The notes below the pieces were generated by a model. The model had not been told where the DNA came from. It ran no database searches and saw nothing but the letters and a program-made list of their open reading frames with translations. A stretch of DNA of 64,000 nucleotides from Metabacillus dongyingensis (lineage in GTDB: Bacteria; Bacillota; Bacilli; Bacillales; Bacillaceae). Positions 27,868 through 40,050 of the stretch are shown here, in pieces (positions within the stretch are counted from its first letter, which is position 1; each line of letters opens with the position of its first letter). The DNA lies in NCBI RefSeq assembly GCF_019933155.2, contig NZ_CP082944.1, positions 312,001-376,000 on the forward strand. Reading direction: 5' to 3'. The translations under genes were made by a program, and so were the position numbers.

Positions 27868-28554
27868 ATGTATGAAGTTGCCGAGTGGAAACATGTGTTC
27901 AAACTCGATCCAGATAAAGAAATAAGCGATGAAAATCTAGAAATATTATGCGAATCAGGAACAGATGCGATCATTGTCGGCGGAAGCGACAATGTGACGA
28001 TGGATAATGTGTTAAACTTAATGTCCCGAATCAGAAGATATCTTGTTCCATGTGTGCTTGAGGTTTCAGAAATTGAGTCGATCATACCGGGATTTGACTT
28101 GTATTTTATCCCGTCCGTTATGAACAGCATGAATACGAAGTGGGTAATGGGACTGCATCACGAGGCTGTGAAAGAATACGGTGAGATCATGAGCTGGGAT
28201 GAGCTGATTGTTGAAGGCTATTGTATTTTAAATGGTGACTGCAAAGCGGCAAAACTGACAGAGGCGAATACGGAGTTATCAGCAGATGATGTCATGGCGT
28301 ATGCACGCATGGCAGAAAAAATGTTCCATATGCCAATCTTTTATCTAGAATACAGCGGAACTTACGGAGACGTAAATGTAGTACAGGCTGCAAGCTCTGT
28401 CTTATCCTCTACCAAACTATTTTACGGCGGAGGCATTGAAACGCCAGAACAGGCAGCTGAAATGGCTGAATTTGCAGATGTTGTGGTTGTCGGCAATGTT
28501 ATCTATGATGATTTTCAATCCGCTTTGAAAACAGTAAAAGCAGTAAAACCTTGA
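27868..28554 (+). CDS. pcrB: Heptaprenylglyceryl phosphate synthase
   Basis: 228 residues, the exact length of B. subtilis PcrB. TIM-barrel prenyltransferase that links sn-glycerol-1-phosphate to heptaprenyl diphosphate, giving archaeal-type ether lipid precursors. Phosphate-binding segments: [25 protein letters not shown] and LFYGGGIET with VVGNVIYDD at the end. ATG 27868 follows AGGAGG at 27856-27861. In B. subtilis it is followed directly by pcrA; here a dispersed repeat separates them. Confidence 0.95.
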   Translation: MYEVAEWKHVFKLDPDKEISDENLEILCESGTDAIIVGGSDNVTMDNVLNLMSRIRRYLVPCVLEVSEIESIIPGFDLYFIPSVMNSMNTKWVMGLHHEAVKEYGEIMSWDELIVEGYCILNGDCKAAKLTEANTELSADDVMAYARMAEKMFHMPIFYLEYSGTYGDVNVVQAASSVLSSTKLFYGGGIETPEQAAEMAEFADVVVVGNVIYDDFQSALKTVKAVKP

Positions 28555-28582
28555 GAAGAAGAAATAAAGTTTAGCGCATTTA

Positions 28583-28700
28583 TGTCTAGCTCCATCGCCC
28601 AGCTCCTCGGCCAGAACAAATCCGCAGGAAAAGTCAAACCCGGACTTTTCTGCCGGATTCTTATCTGCCTTTCGGAGCTAAACGGGCGCTTCCGCTTTTC
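28583..28700 (+). repeat. Dispersed palindromic intergenic repeat, copy 3
   Basis: Begins TGTCTAGCTCCATCGCCCAG and CTCCTCGGCC, ends GGAGCTAAACGGGCGCTTCC, with an internal hairpin at 28621-28657 (GGAAAAGTC / GACTTTTC core). Full-length like copy 1, and again inserted between two genes that are adjacent in B. subtilis. Confidence 0.85.
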
Positions 28701-28704
28701 GTAA

Positions 28705-28734
28705 TTGCATTTAACTCAGGATATGAGATAAAAT
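28705..28734 (+). promoter_or_regulatory. Possible pcrA promoter
   Basis: TTGCAT (28705-28710), 18 bases, TAAAAT (28729-28734), directly after the repeat copy. It could make pcrA independent of pcrB. Confidence 0.45.
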
Positions 28735-28768
28735 AAGAACATACGTTTGATAAGGTGGTGCCCGGAAC

Positions 28769-30979
28769 GTGCAATTTTTAACAGATCAATTATTGAATGG
28801 TTTAAACGATATGCAGAAAGAAGCGGTCAAGGCAACAGATGGACCGCTCTTAATAATGGCCGGAGCAGGAAGCGGCAAGACGAGTGTGCTCACAAGAAGA
28901 ATTGCTTACTTAATGGTTGAAAAAGGCGTAGCGCCATGGAACATCCTTGCGATTACGTTTACAAATAAAGCGGCGCGTGAAATGAAAGAAAGAATCGGAA
29001 AACTGCTTGGACCAGGTGCAGATGATATTTGGATCTCGACCTTTCACTCCATGTGTGTCCGTATCTTAAGAAGAGATATCGACCGGATCGGAATCAGCAG
29101 AAACTTCTCGATTCTTGATACGACAGACCAGCTTTCTGTCATAAAATCCATTCTGAAAGAACGCAATATCGATCCGAAGAAGTTTGACCCGCGAAGCATT
29201 TTAGGCAGCATCAGCGGAGCGAAAAATGAACTGATCACTCCTGATGAGTTCGAAAAGACAGCAGGCGGCATGTACGAGCAGGTCGCAAGCGATGTTTACA
29301 AGGATTATCAAAAGAAGCTGCTGAAAAACCAGTCGCTTGATTTTGATGATTTGATCATGACAACGATTCAGCTTTTTCAGCGTGTTCCTGAAGTGCTTGA
29401 GTTTTACCAGCGCAAATTTCAGTTTATCCACGTGGATGAGTATCAGGATACGAATAAAGCGCAGTACTTATTGGTTAAAATGCTTGCATCACGTTTCCAA
29501 AATCTATGTGTTGTCGGTGATTCCGATCAGTCTATTTATCGCTGGCGCGGTGCGGATATCGCGAACATTCTCTCCTTTGAGAAGGATTACCCGACTGCGA
29601 GCGTGATTTTGCTTGAGCAGAATTACCGTTCCACACAGCGTATCCTGGAAGCGGCAAACGGAGTTATTAAAAACAACATGAACCGCAAAGCGAAAAATCT
29701 CTGGACGCAAAATGATGAAGGACAGAAAATCAACTATTACCGCGCTGACAGTGAATCAGTCGAAGGGCAGTTCGTAGCGGGAAAAATCAATCAGCTTGTT
29801 TCTTCAGAAGGTAGAAAGCTATCTGATTTTGCGATTCTCTACCGCACCAATGCACAGTCCCGTGTTATTGAGGAAATTCTGCTCAAATCAAATATCAATT
29901 ACACCATTGTCGGCGGGATTAAGTTCTACGACAGAAAAGAAATTAAAGATATCCTTGCATACTTAAGATTGATTGCCAATCCGGATGATGATATCAGCTT
30001 GGCGCGTGTTATTAACACACCTAAGCGCGGTGTAGGCGCCACATCAGTCGATAAGATTGCTCAGTATGCGCTTGATAATGACTTATCTCTGTTCGGTGCG
30101 ATTGAGCAAATCGAATTTGCAGGCGTAAGCGGGCGTGTAGTCAGTGCGATGGTGGATTTCCGAGAGCTTGTCCGCAACCTTGCGAACATGCAGGATTACT
30201 TGTCTGTCACTGAGCTTGCTGAAGAAGTGATTGAAAAGACAGGATATCGCGAAATGCTGAAAACCGAAAAAACAATTGAAGCACAAAGCCGTCTTGAGAA
30301 TATTGATGAGTTCTTATCTGTTACGCAAAACTTCGAGAAAAATAGTGAAGATAAAAGCCTGGTAGCCTTTTTAACCGATTTGGCTTTAGTTGCGGATATT
30401 GATAAATTAGATGAAGATGAGGAAGCCTCTAAAGAAGCCGTCGTGCTAATGACTCTTCACTCTGCAAAAGGACTAGAGTTTCCGGTTGTCTTCTTAATGG
30501 GTGTCGAGGAAGGGGTATTCCCCCACAGCCGTTCACTTATGGAAGAAGCGGAAATGGAAGAGGAGAGACGTCTTGCTTATGTCGGTATTACCCGCGCTGA
30601 AAAAGAGCTGTACATTACGAATGCTAAAATGAGAACTCTTTTCGGACGAACAAGCATGAATCCTGAATCCCGTTTCATATCAGAGATTCCGTCTGAACTG
30701 CTGGAGAATTTAAATGAAGTGAAAAAGAGCGCTGCTCCATTTGCTGCGAAAACCCGTCCTGACAGACGGCCACAGGTCAACAGACCGATTGCGGCTTCAA
30801 CAGGCGGAGACGAAATTGCCTGGTCTGTCGGCAATAAAGCGGAGCATAAAAAATGGGGAATCGGCACAGTTGTCAGTGTAAAAGGCGAAGGAGAAGGCAA
30901 AGAACTTGATATTGCATTCCCGAGCCCGGTAGGCATTAAACGACTGCTTGCCAAGTTTGCTCCGATTCAAAAAGTGTAG
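28769..30979 (+). CDS. pcrA: ATP-dependent DNA helicase PcrA
   Basis: 736 residues, UvrD/Rep family superfamily 1 helicase (3'-5'), essential in B. subtilis for dealing with replication-transcription conflicts and for nucleotide excision repair. Helicase motifs in order: AGAGSGKT (31-38), [54 protein letters not shown] and [10 protein letters not shown]. The C-terminal tail ([20 protein letters not shown]) is the Tudor-like RNA polymerase-binding domain. GTG start with AAGGTGGTG upstream. First gene of pcrA-ligA-camS. Confidence 0.97.
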   Translation: MQFLTDQLLNGLNDMQKEAVKATDGPLLIMAGAGSGKTSVLTRRIAYLMVEKGVAPWNILAITFTNKAAREMKERIGKLLGPGADDIWISTFHSMCVRILRRDIDRIGISRNFSILDTTDQLSVIKSILKERNIDPKKFDPRSILGSISGAKNELITPDEFEKTAGGMYEQVASDVYKDYQKKLLKNQSLDFDDLIMTTIQLFQRVPEVLEFYQRKFQFIHVDEYQDTNKAQYLLVKMLASRFQNLCVVGDSDQSIYRWRGADIANILSFEKDYPTASVILLEQNYRSTQRILEAANGVIKNNMNRKAKNLWTQNDEGQKINYYRADSESVEGQFVAGKINQLVSSEGRKLSDFAILYRTNAQSRVIEEILLKSNINYTIVGGIKFYDRKEIKDILAYLRLIANPDDDISLARVINTPKRGVGATSVDKIAQYALDNDLSLFGAIEQIEFAGVSGRVVSAMVDFRELVRNLANMQDYLSVTELAEEVIEKTGYREMLKTEKTIEAQSRLENIDEFLSVTQNFEKNSEDKSLVAFLTDLALVADIDKLDEDEEASKEAVVLMTLHSAKGLEFPVVFLMGVEEGVFPHSRSLMEEAEMEEERRLAYVGITRAEKELYITNAKMRTLFGRTSMNPESRFISEIPSELLENLNEVKKSAAPFAAKTRPDRRPQVNRPIAASTGGDEIAWSVGNKAEHKKWGIGTVVSVKGEGEGKELDIAFPSPVGIKRLLAKFAPIQKV

Positions 30980-33016
<2,037 letters not shown>

Positions 33017-33031
33017 GAGGTGTATTCCGAC

Positions 33032-34222
33032 TTGAAAAAAGTAATGGTAATGCTGCTCGCAGGCTGTTTATTCCTTTCAGCCTGCGCACCCAGCTTTGGT
33101 GATCAAGAGGAAATCGTGAGGGAATCAGAAGATAAATCAACCGAAAAAGCGATCATTCCGAAATACAACATTTCAGATTCCTACTATAAAATGATCCTGC
33201 CTTTTAAAGAAGGAAAAGCAAGAGGGCTTGTCGCTGAAAACATCAATACCCGCTTAGACATCGACGAATTTGAAACGGGACTGATGAGAGTTGCGCAGGA
33301 CGAATTTTCTCCTGACAATCATCTTTATCAGGAGGGACAGTATCTTGATGAGAAGACCGTTCGAGAATGGCTTGGCCGCAAACTTGAAGGGGACAAGTTG
33401 AAAGAAGCGCAAGATAAAGCAAAAGCGAATAAGGAAACCTTCAAAAATGAGGGTCTGAACCCAATTGCAAGCACTGAAGGCGACTTTATTCAGCAAAATG
33501 AAAAAAGCCCAATCTACTTAGCACACATGCTTGAACACAATTACTTAGTCCGTAAAAGCGAAAATACAGTTGAGCTGGGCGGAGTTGTTATTGGACTTGC
33601 TTTAAACTCGGTTCATTACTACCGTGAAGCGGTTGGTGAGCCGCAGCGTGAATATGTAATCGATCCGCAGAAGCTTGAAGCAGAGGGGAAAAAGATGGCT
33701 GAGGAAGTCATTAAACGCGTCCGAAGCCAAAAAGGCCTAGAAAATGTACCAGTTGTCATTGCATTATACAAGCAAGCACCGAAGTCATCCATTGTACCTG
33801 GAAGCTTTATCGCAAGCACAGTAGTAGACGGAGGCAGCAATCAAATCGGCAAATGGGACAGCATTGATGAGGAATACGTCTTTTTCCCATCGCCTCAAGG
33901 TACGGAAGACTATCGTGAGGATGCTAATCTTTTTGAACGATTCAAACAGGACATCGACGAATTTTTCCCTAACTACACAGGCGTTATCGGCAAAGCCTTT
34001 TACAAAGGGGAAGAAATGCAAGAATTGAAGATTGATATACCTATGCAATTCTACGGAAAATCAGAAGTCATTGCCTTTACCCAGTTCGTCACAGGTAAAG
34101 TGGTCGACTATTTCCCTGATTACGTTTCAGTTGAAGTAAACATCAATTCAACAAGCGGCCAAGAGGCGCTGATCGTGCGTAAACCAGGACAGGAAAAACC
34201 GACCGTTCATATTTATCAATAA
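33032..34222 (+). CDS. camS: CamS family sex pheromone lipoprotein
   Basis: 396 residues, homologous to staphylococcal/enterococcal CamS and B. subtilis YerH. TTG start gives a proper signal peptide ([11 protein letters not shown]) with lipobox LSAC, Cys18 lipidated. In enterococci the signal peptide of this family is processed to a plasmid-transfer pheromone; the role of the mature protein is unknown. The body has the CamS domain with [20 protein letters not shown] and [12 protein letters not shown]. Start decided by AGAGGTG at 33017-33022. Cotranscribed with pcrA-ligA and followed by a terminator. Confidence 0.92.
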   Translation: MKKVMVMLLAGCLFLSACAPSFGDQEEIVRESEDKSTEKAIIPKYNISDSYYKMILPFKEGKARGLVAENINTRLDIDEFETGLMRVAQDEFSPDNHLYQEGQYLDEKTVREWLGRKLEGDKLKEAQDKAKANKETFKNEGLNPIASTEGDFIQQNEKSPIYLAHMLEHNYLVRKSENTVELGGVVIGLALNSVHYYREAVGEPQREYVIDPQKLEAEGKKMAEEVIKRVRSQKGLENVPVVIALYKQAPKSSIVPGSFIASTVVDGGSNQIGKWDSIDEEYVFFPSPQGTEDYREDANLFERFKQDIDEFFPNYTGVIGKAFYKGEEMQELKIDIPMQFYGKSEVIAFTQFVTGKVVDYFPDYVSVEVNINSTSGQEALIVRKPGQEKPTVHIYQ

Positions 34223-34229
34223 TTTATTA

Positions 34230-34258
34230 GCCATCTCACATGTGTGGGGTGGCTTTTT
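34230..34258 (+). terminator. Terminator of pcrA-ligA-camS
   Basis: GCCATCTCACA / TGTGGGGTGGC stem (with G-T pairs) and a T6 run, 8 bases after the camS stop. Confidence 0.85.
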
Positions 34259-34334
34259 TATAGTTTGTGCTTCCAAAAAATCATAAAGCAAACAAGAATG
34301 GCCCCTTTTCTAGCTGCACTAGGGACCCGGCAGA

Positions 34335-35440
34335 TAGAGTGCGAATGATTCCTCTATACTGGCTCAATCCTGGATTTGGATACTCATAGAGAGCGAATGA
34401 TTCCACTTTACTGGCTTAATCCTGGATTTGGATACTCATAGAGAGCGAATGATTCCCTTTTACAGGCTAAATCTCGGATTTGGATACTCAATGAGAGCGA
34501 ATGATTCCCTTTTACAGGCTAAATCTCAGATTTGGATACTCATAGAGTGCGTATGATTCCTCTATACTGGCACAATCCTGGATTTGGATACTCATAGAGA
34601 GCGAATGATTCCACTTTACAGGCTTAATCCTAGATTTGGATACTCATAGAGAGCGAATGATTCCACTTTACAGGCTTAATCCTAGATTTGGATACTCATA
34701 GAGAGCGAATGATTCCTCTTTAAAGGCTTAATCGTGGTTTTGGATACTCATAGAAAGCGAATGATTCCCTTTTACAGGCTAAATCTCGGATTTGGATACT
34801 CATAGAGAGCGAATGATTCCCTTTTACAGGCTAAATCTCGGATTTGGATACTCATAGAGAGCGAATAATTCCCTTTTACAGGCTAAATCTCGAATTTGGA
34901 TACTCATAGAAAGCGAATGATTCCACTTTACAGGCACAATCCTGGTTTTGGATACTCAATGGGAGCGAATGATTCCACTTTACATGCTAAATCCTGGATT
35001 TGGATACTCATAGAGTGCGTATGATTCCTCTATACTGGCACAATCCTGGTTTTGGATACTCAATGAGAGTGAATGATTCCTCTATACTGGCACAATCCTA
35101 GTTTTGGATACTCAATGAGAGCGAATGATTCCCCTAAACAGTCTCAATCCTGGATTTGGATACTCAATGAGAGCGAATGATTCCCTTTTACAGGTTAAAT
35201 CTCGGATTTGGATACTCAATGAGAGCGAATGATTCTCCTAAACAGTCTCAATCCTGGATTTGAATACTCATATAGAGCGAATGATTCCCCTAAACAGTCT
35301 CAATCCTGGATTTGAATACTCATATAGAGCGAATGATTCCCCTAAACAGTCTCAATCCTGGATTTGGATACTCAATGAGAGCGAATGATTTCCCTAAACA
35401 GTCTCAAACCTGGATATGGATACTCATAGAGTACGTATAA
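34335..35440. repeat. Tandem array of 21 units of 52 bp
   Basis: Landmark GATACTCA (or GAATACTCA) recurs at about 34380 and then every 52 bases to about 35420, 21 times with no insertion or deletion. Each unit has a conserved half, TTTGGATACTCATAGAGAGC then GAATGATTCC, and a more variable half (for example CTTTTACAGGCTAAATCTCG, or CCTAAACAGTCTCAATCCTG). Some neighbours are identical (34589-34692, 35228-35330), showing growth by duplication. No open frame crosses it; 52 is not a multiple of 3. Flanked by the camS terminator and the rocA promoter; the remaining 35441-35640 has no gene. Confidence 0.93.
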
Positions 35441-35669
35441 TAACCCGATAATTCAATCCCAATTATATTGGTAAAAGCATTCATTCTAATAAGAAGTTAT
35501 CTCCCAATTCAGTCCAGGGACCGAGAATAGGTTCTAACTTTCTGGCTGCCCAAACCAATCTATCGCTTCAATCTAACTATCCGGCAACGCTTCCAATAAA
35601 ATAAAAAAATAGGAAACTCTATGAAACAGAGAACTCAATAAACTTAATATTGTGACTATTTATCATAGT

Positions 35670-35698
35670 TTGAAAGTTTCCGCTTCTTTCGTTAGAAT
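35670..35698 (+). promoter_or_regulatory. rocA promoter with adjacent palindrome
   Basis: TTGAAA (35670-35675), 17 bases, TAGAAT (35693-35698). The perfect palindrome GAAACGTTTC lies at 35705-35714, over the expected start of transcription, and may be an operator. It resembles a CcpA cre site but is one base short in the right half. Confidence 0.65.
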
Positions 35699-35741
35699 GG
35701 GGGGGAAACGTTTCATACTTGCAGGGAGGCGAATTAGAATC

Positions 35742-37286
35742 ATGATACCGTACAAACATGAACCATTTACTGATTTTTCATCAGAAGAGAATAAGAAAGC
35801 CTATCTAGAAGGCTTGAAGCTTGTCGAGTCATATTTAGGACAGGATTATAACTTGGTTATTGGCGGAGAGTGCATTTCCACAGAGGATAAAATTGTTTCT
35901 GTGAATCCTTCAAATAAAGAAGAGGTGATTGGCCGCGTTTCGAAGGCAAACCAGGAGTTAGCCGAAAAAGCGATGCAAGTGGCAGATGAGACATTTAACA
36001 CGTGGCGCAAAGTAAAGCCGGAAATTCGTGCTGACATTCTTTTCAGAGCAGCTGCGATCATTCGCCGCCGCAAGTATGAGTTTTCAGCGCTTTTAACGAA
36101 AGAAGCAGGCAAGCCTTGGAATGAAGCGGATGCTGATACTGCAGAAGCGATAGATTTCATTGAGTACTATGCCCGTCAAATGCTGAAATTAAAGGATGGC
36201 ATGCCGGTTGAGAGCCGTCCTGGTGAATATAACCGTTACAGCTACATTCCTCTGGGTGTAGGGATTATTATTTCCCCGTGGAACTTCCCGTTTGCGATTA
36301 TGGCAGGTACGACAATTGCCGCAATCGTAACAGGAAACACTGTGTTACTAAAACCGGCTTCAACTACTCCAGTTGTGGCGGCTAAGTTTGCAGAAGTTAT
36401 GGAGCAAGCGGGACTTCCGAAAGGTGTTTTAAATTTCGTGCCTGGAAGCGGCTCTGAGGTTGGCGATTATTTAGTTGATCACCCACGCACCCGTTTTATC
36501 AGCTTCACGGGTTCACGTGATGTCGGAACTCGCATTTATGAACGTGCTTCTAAAGTGAATGAAGGGCAAATCTGGCTGAAGCGCGTGATTGCTGAAATGG
36601 GCGGCAAAGATACAATAGTCGTTGATAAAGACGCAGATTTAGAATTAGCTGCACAATCAATCGTGAAATCAGCATTTGGATTCTCTGGACAAAAATGCTC
36701 GGCTTGTTCACGAGCAGTTATCGTTGAGGATGTGTATGATCAGGTTCTAAATCGCGCAATCGAGTTAACAAAAGAATTGACAGTCGGTGATACAGCAGAC
36801 GGATCTTATTTCATGGGTCCTGTCATCGACCAGGCTGCATTTGATAAAATTATGAGCTATGTCGAAATAGGCAAGGAAGAAGGAAGACTCGTTGCAGGCG
36901 GGGAAGGAGACAGCTCGAAAGGCTTCTTCATTCAGCCTACAATCATTGCGGATCTTGATCCGAAAGCACGCTTGATGCAGGAGGAAATCTTCGGGCCGGT
37001 TGTCGGCTTTGCGAAAGCAAAAGATTTTGACCATGCAATTGAAATTGCCAACAACACAGACTACGGTTTAACAGGGGCAGTCCTTACCAACAACCGCGAT
37101 CACATTGAGAAGGCGCGCGAAGACTTCCATGTCGGAAATCTGTATTTCAATCGCGGATGCACAGGGGCAATCGTTGGATACCAGCCATTTGGCGGCTTCA
37201 ACATGTCCGGTACTGATTCAAAAGGCGGCGGACCGGATTATTTATTGCTTCATCTACAGGCAAAAACAACATCAGAAACGCTTTAA
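35742..37286 (+). CDS. rocA: 1-pyrroline-5-carboxylate dehydrogenase
   Basis: 514 residues, P5C dehydrogenase of the RocA/PutC (YcgN) type, oxidising glutamate semialdehyde to glutamate with NAD+ in proline and arginine breakdown. Catalytic Glu285 (IAEMGGKD) and Cys319 ([10 protein letters not shown]) match the Bacillus enzyme; NAD site SPWNFPFAI and [14 protein letters not shown] 35742 with GGGAGG upstream; upstream in-frame ATG at 35652 lies before the promoter and is rejected. The convergent neighbour is the proline transporter opuE, which suggests a proline use context. No proline dehydrogenase gene is present in the window. Confidence 0.93.
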   Translation: MIPYKHEPFTDFSSEENKKAYLEGLKLVESYLGQDYNLVIGGECISTEDKIVSVNPSNKEEVIGRVSKANQELAEKAMQVADETFNTWRKVKPEIRADILFRAAAIIRRRKYEFSALLTKEAGKPWNEADADTAEAIDFIEYYARQMLKLKDGMPVESRPGEYNRYSYIPLGVGIIISPWNFPFAIMAGTTIAAIVTGNTVLLKPASTTPVVAAKFAEVMEQAGLPKGVLNFVPGSGSEVGDYLVDHPRTRFISFTGSRDVGTRIYERASKVNEGQIWLKRVIAEMGGKDTIVVDKDADLELAAQSIVKSAFGFSGQKCSACSRAVIVEDVYDQVLNRAIELTKELTVGDTADGSYFMGPVIDQAAFDKIMSYVEIGKEEGRLVAGGEGDSSKGFFIQPTIIADLDPKARLMQEEIFGPVVGFAKAKDFDHAIEIANNTDYGLTGAVLTNNRDHIEKAREDFHVGNLYFNRGCTGAIVGYQPFGGFNMSGTDSKGGGPDYLLLHLQAKTTSETL

Positions 37287-37294
37287 TAGAAGGG

Positions 37295-37333
37295 AAAAGA
37301 GCTTAAACAAACGTTTGTTTAAGCTCTTTTTTA
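37295..37333. terminator. Palindromic terminator after rocA
   Basis: A 36-base perfect palindrome (arms 37295-37312 and 37313-37330; AAAAGAGCTTAAACAAAC/GTTTGTTTAAGCTCTTTT) followed by T residues. Its core is shared with 54871-54895 downstream of ganR. Confidence 0.85.
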
Positions 37334-37502
37334 TGAGGTAAGTCTGTGGCAATTGCATATTTACTTTTAACCTGCATCATGTTTGTATTGAGTCTAGCAT
37401 CAATGATCTTTTCCTTCCAGGACTTATAATTCGATCGGTTTTTGATTGCGATTATCATAAACATTTACTTCAGGATAAAAAATAAAAAAGAACAAAAGAA
37501 AA

Positions 37503-37529
37503 ACGCTTAGGATGCAATCTCCTAAGCGT
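37503..37529 (-). terminator. opuE terminator
   Basis: Read on the minus strand: ACGCTTAGGA, a 7-base loop, TCCTAAGCGT, then TTTTTC and further T-rich sequence. Lies 12 bases after the opuE stop. The 37334-37500 stretch between the two convergent terminators holds nothing recognisable. Confidence 0.88.
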
Positions 37530-37540
37530 CTTATCGTTTA

Positions 37541-39022
37541 TTACTTTGTTTCTTTCTCTAAAACTTCTTCCATTTCAGTAAATGTATTCTGAACACTCTT
37601 AGAAGGTCTGCTTGTGATTAAGCTGACAACGTAAACCGCAAGTAAACTTAAGAAGAATCCAGGAATCATTTCGTACATAAATTCTTTCAATGCAGGGACG
37701 TTTACCCAAATAAGTACGGTAACAGCACCGACTACCATACCGGCAAGCGCGCCCCACTTAGTCATTCGTTTCCAGTATAAGCTTAAAAGGACTGCTGGTC
37801 CAAATGCAGAACCGAATCCGGCCCACGCATATCCGACTAGAGAAAGGATAGTGTCGCTTGGTTCCAAGGATAGCAGCACACCTACGATTGCAACAAGCAG
37901 GACGGAGAGTCTTCCAATGAGAACAAGCTCTTTATCCGAAGCATTTCGCTTAAAGAACGTTTTATAAAAGTCCTCTGTCAGAGCACTCGCAGTAACAAGC
38001 AGCTGTGACGAAATGGTACTCATGATCGCTGCAAGGATTGCTGCAAGCAGAAATCCTGTAATGAACGGATGGAAAAGTACTTGGGAAAATTTGATGAAGA
38101 TCGTTTCAGGGTCTGCAAGTGAAGCCCCTGTTTGATTAATATAGGCAATACCGACAAATCCTGTCAGCATCGCACCGATAATCGAGATAATCATCCAGCC
38201 CATGCCAATTCTTCGTGCAGGCTTTAGTTCCTTAATTGATGAAATCGCCATAAAACGAACGATAATGTGAGGCTGTCCAAAATATCCAAGTCCCCAAGCT
38301 AAAAACCCAAGGATGCCAATAACAGACGTTCCTTTAAAAATATTCATGTACGTCGGATCTATTTCACGGACAACGTCAAATGCAGGCCCCACTCCTCCAA
38401 GTTCCATAAATGCGACAATCGGTACAAGGACCAGCGCAAGGAACATGATGATGCCCTGTACAAAATCGGTTAAGCTGACGGCAAGAAATCCGCCAAAAAG
38501 AGTGTATACCATTACAACACCGGCTGTAAGAAGCATACCAAACAGGTAATCCGTTTTAAAGGCTGACTCAAACAAAAGTCCTCCTGATACTAATCCTGCA
38601 GAAGTATAAAGTGTGAAGAATATAACAATAACGATTGCAGAAACAAAACGTAGCATGCGTGACGTGTCTTTAAAGCGGTTTTCGAAGTAATCCGGGATCG
38701 TAATGGAGTCGTTTGCTACCTCTGTATAGGTACGCAGTCGAGGAGCTACAAGAATATAATTAAAATAAGCCCCGATGGATAAACCTACTGCAATCCACAT
38801 ACTTGATAATCCGGTTGTATACATCGCCCCAGGAAGCCCCATCAGCATCCAGCCGCTCATATCAGATGCACCTGCTGACAAAGCAGTAACTGCAGGTCCA
38901 AGCCCGCGTCCTCCCAGCATGTAGCCAGATACATCATTTGTTGATTTTTTGAAGGCATAGAAACCAATCAGAAGCATGCCGACAAAATAAATTCCAAGTG
39001 ATAAAATTGTTCCGATTTCCAC
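37541..39022 (-). CDS. opuE: Sodium/proline symporter OpuE/PutP family
   Basis: 493 residues, about 13 membrane helices, sodium:solute symporter family. Very similar to B. subtilis OpuE (YerK), the osmotically induced proline importer, and in the same place relative to camS and gatC. Family motifs: GGRGLGPAVTALSAGASDMSGW near helix 2, GGFLAVSLTDFVQG, and YAWAGFGSAFGP. Start set at GTG 39022, 7 bases from AAGGAG; TTG one codon earlier is too close. With rocA next to it the protein could serve catabolic uptake (PutP role) as well as osmoprotection. Confidence 0.92.
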   Translation of the reverse strand: MEIGTILSLGIYFVGMLLIGFYAFKKSTNDVSGYMLGGRGLGPAVTALSAGASDMSGWMLMGLPGAMYTTGLSSMWIAVGLSIGAYFNYILVAPRLRTYTEVANDSITIPDYFENRFKDTSRMLRFVSAIVIVIFFTLYTSAGLVSGGLLFESAFKTDYLFGMLLTAGVVMVYTLFGGFLAVSLTDFVQGIIMFLALVLVPIVAFMELGGVGPAFDVVREIDPTYMNIFKGTSVIGILGFLAWGLGYFGQPHIIVRFMAISSIKELKPARRIGMGWMIISIIGAMLTGFVGIAYINQTGASLADPETIFIKFSQVLFHPFITGFLLAAILAAIMSTISSQLLVTASALTEDFYKTFFKRNASDKELVLIGRLSVLLVAIVGVLLSLEPSDTILSLVGYAWAGFGSAFGPAVLLSLYWKRMTKWGALAGMVVGAVTVLIWVNVPALKEFMYEMIPGFFLSLLAVYVVSLITSRPSKSVQNTFTEMEEVLEKETK

Positions 39023-39097
39023 CAAATCTCTCCTTTGACATAAGTGATAGTGTGATAAGAACCAAATATCGCAATCCGTTCAGCCCTATGGTTTACT

Positions 39098-39138
39098 AAC
39101 CTAACAAACTATTCACCGTGTTTCAAGGAAATGAAACA
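39098..39138 (-). promoter_or_regulatory. Probable opuE promoter and inverted repeat
   Basis: On the minus strand TTGAAA (39126-39121), 17 bases, TAGGTT (39103-39098). The -35 overlaps an inverted repeat TGTTTCA-aggaaa-TGAAACA (39119-39138), a candidate regulator site. Confidence 0.45.
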
Positions 39139-39374
39139 GGCATGGCGGGGTTTTGAGCGCTTGTGATCTATGGGGCATGTATAAGTAAGCGCTTTCTGAA
39201 AAGAATTAAAGTAAAACTATTTAGAATTTTCCGATGTTACCTTTTCTATCATTAACGCGTATTATGCCCGGTCGGATTTAATACAAAAACAACTTTATTC
39301 AGCGGATAGGCAAACTGTCATGATGCTACATATGATAATGAGATAAAAATGCACGTATGTCAGGAGGATTGAAC

Positions 39375-39758
39375 ATGGATTCAAATCGAAAAGATCCAAT
39401 GAAAATGATAAATGATTTTTTTGTCTCGCGCCCAAAGCATACCCTGCTCGGAAGCATCGATGACTATTTTAAACATTCATTTGCTCCAAGGGGATTTCCT
39501 GTTGTGACCGAAGAATCAGACGCAGCATTTATTGTGAAAGCGGAACTGCCGGGAATCGAAAAAGAGAATATAAAGCTTGAGATTCTGGGAGAAGAACTGA
39601 TTATTACAGTAAAATCAGAGAATGAGAAGAAAAACGGCAAACAATCAATACTGATTCCCCCGTCAGCTGTAAAAAGAAATTTAAAAGCAAATTACAGAAA
39701 CGGTGTGTTGAAGGTCACAATTCCAAAGAAGCCTTCAACTAAAATCGAGATTGATTGA
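39375..39758 (+). CDS. Hsp20/alpha-crystallin small heat shock protein
   Basis: 127 residues. The alpha-crystallin domain (about 36-120) has AAFIVKAELPGIEKENIKLE and the GVLKVTIPKK C-terminal strand; residues 1-30 are the variable oligomerisation region. ATP-independent holdase in the cytoplasm; some Bacillus members (CotM, CotP) are spore coat proteins, and the class here cannot be told. Start ATG 39375 is 6 bases after AGGAGG; the upstream ATG at 39357 precedes that site. Single gene with its own weak terminator (39855-39890). Confidence 0.88.
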   Translation: MDSNRKDPMKMINDFFVSRPKHTLLGSIDDYFKHSFAPRGFPVVTEESDAAFIVKAELPGIEKENIKLEILGEELIITVKSENEKKNGKQSILIPPSAVKRNLKANYRNGVLKVTIPKKPSTKIEID

Positions 39759-39854
39759 AGTAAAACACCTATCTCTCATAACCAGAATTTAAGTAAAAAG
39801 AATATAGTAAAATAGTTCAGCTTTTAAAATAATAAATTAGAAGAATACGATAAT

Positions 39855-39890
39855 AGAAAGGCGCGGATGCAAACTCGGCGCTTTTTTCTT
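39855..39890 (+). terminator. Terminator after hsp20
   Basis: AAAGGCGC / GCGCTTTT stem with an imperfect arm and a 13-base loop, then T6. It lies about 100 bases after the hsp20 stop. Confidence 0.6.
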
Positions 39891-39953
39891 TGTATGGGAA
39901 CTATTTAAGTAAAATTAAAGGTAAAAAATAAAAAACTTTTAGTTAAATTTTAC

Positions 39954-40002
39954 TTGAAGTTTTCTGACTATTATTCTATTATTGTTTATGTAAACGATTT
40001 CA
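39954..40002 (+). promoter_or_regulatory. Galactoside operon promoter with cre/LacI-type operator
   Basis: TTGAAG (39954-39959), 17 bases, TATTAT (39977-39982). TGTAAACGATTTCA (39989-40002) matches the cre consensus TGWAANCGNTNWCA at every fixed position and overlaps the expected start of transcription. It could be read by CcpA (glucose repression) or by the cluster's own LacI-family repressor. Confidence 0.75.
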
Positions 40003-40050
40003 ATTTTTTTACGGTCAGTATCTTTTGATTAAGATTATAGGGGGTAAAAC

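Noticed and set aside
34335..35440. CRISPR-like array (30-base conserved part alternating with 22-base variable part)
   Set aside because: The 'spacers' fall into a few related types and some are identical, the period never varies, the repeat is not CRISPR-like, and no cas genes are present.
35705..35714. cre site at the rocA promoter
   Set aside because: GAAACGTTTC has one base too few in the right half for the cre consensus; kept only as a palindrome.
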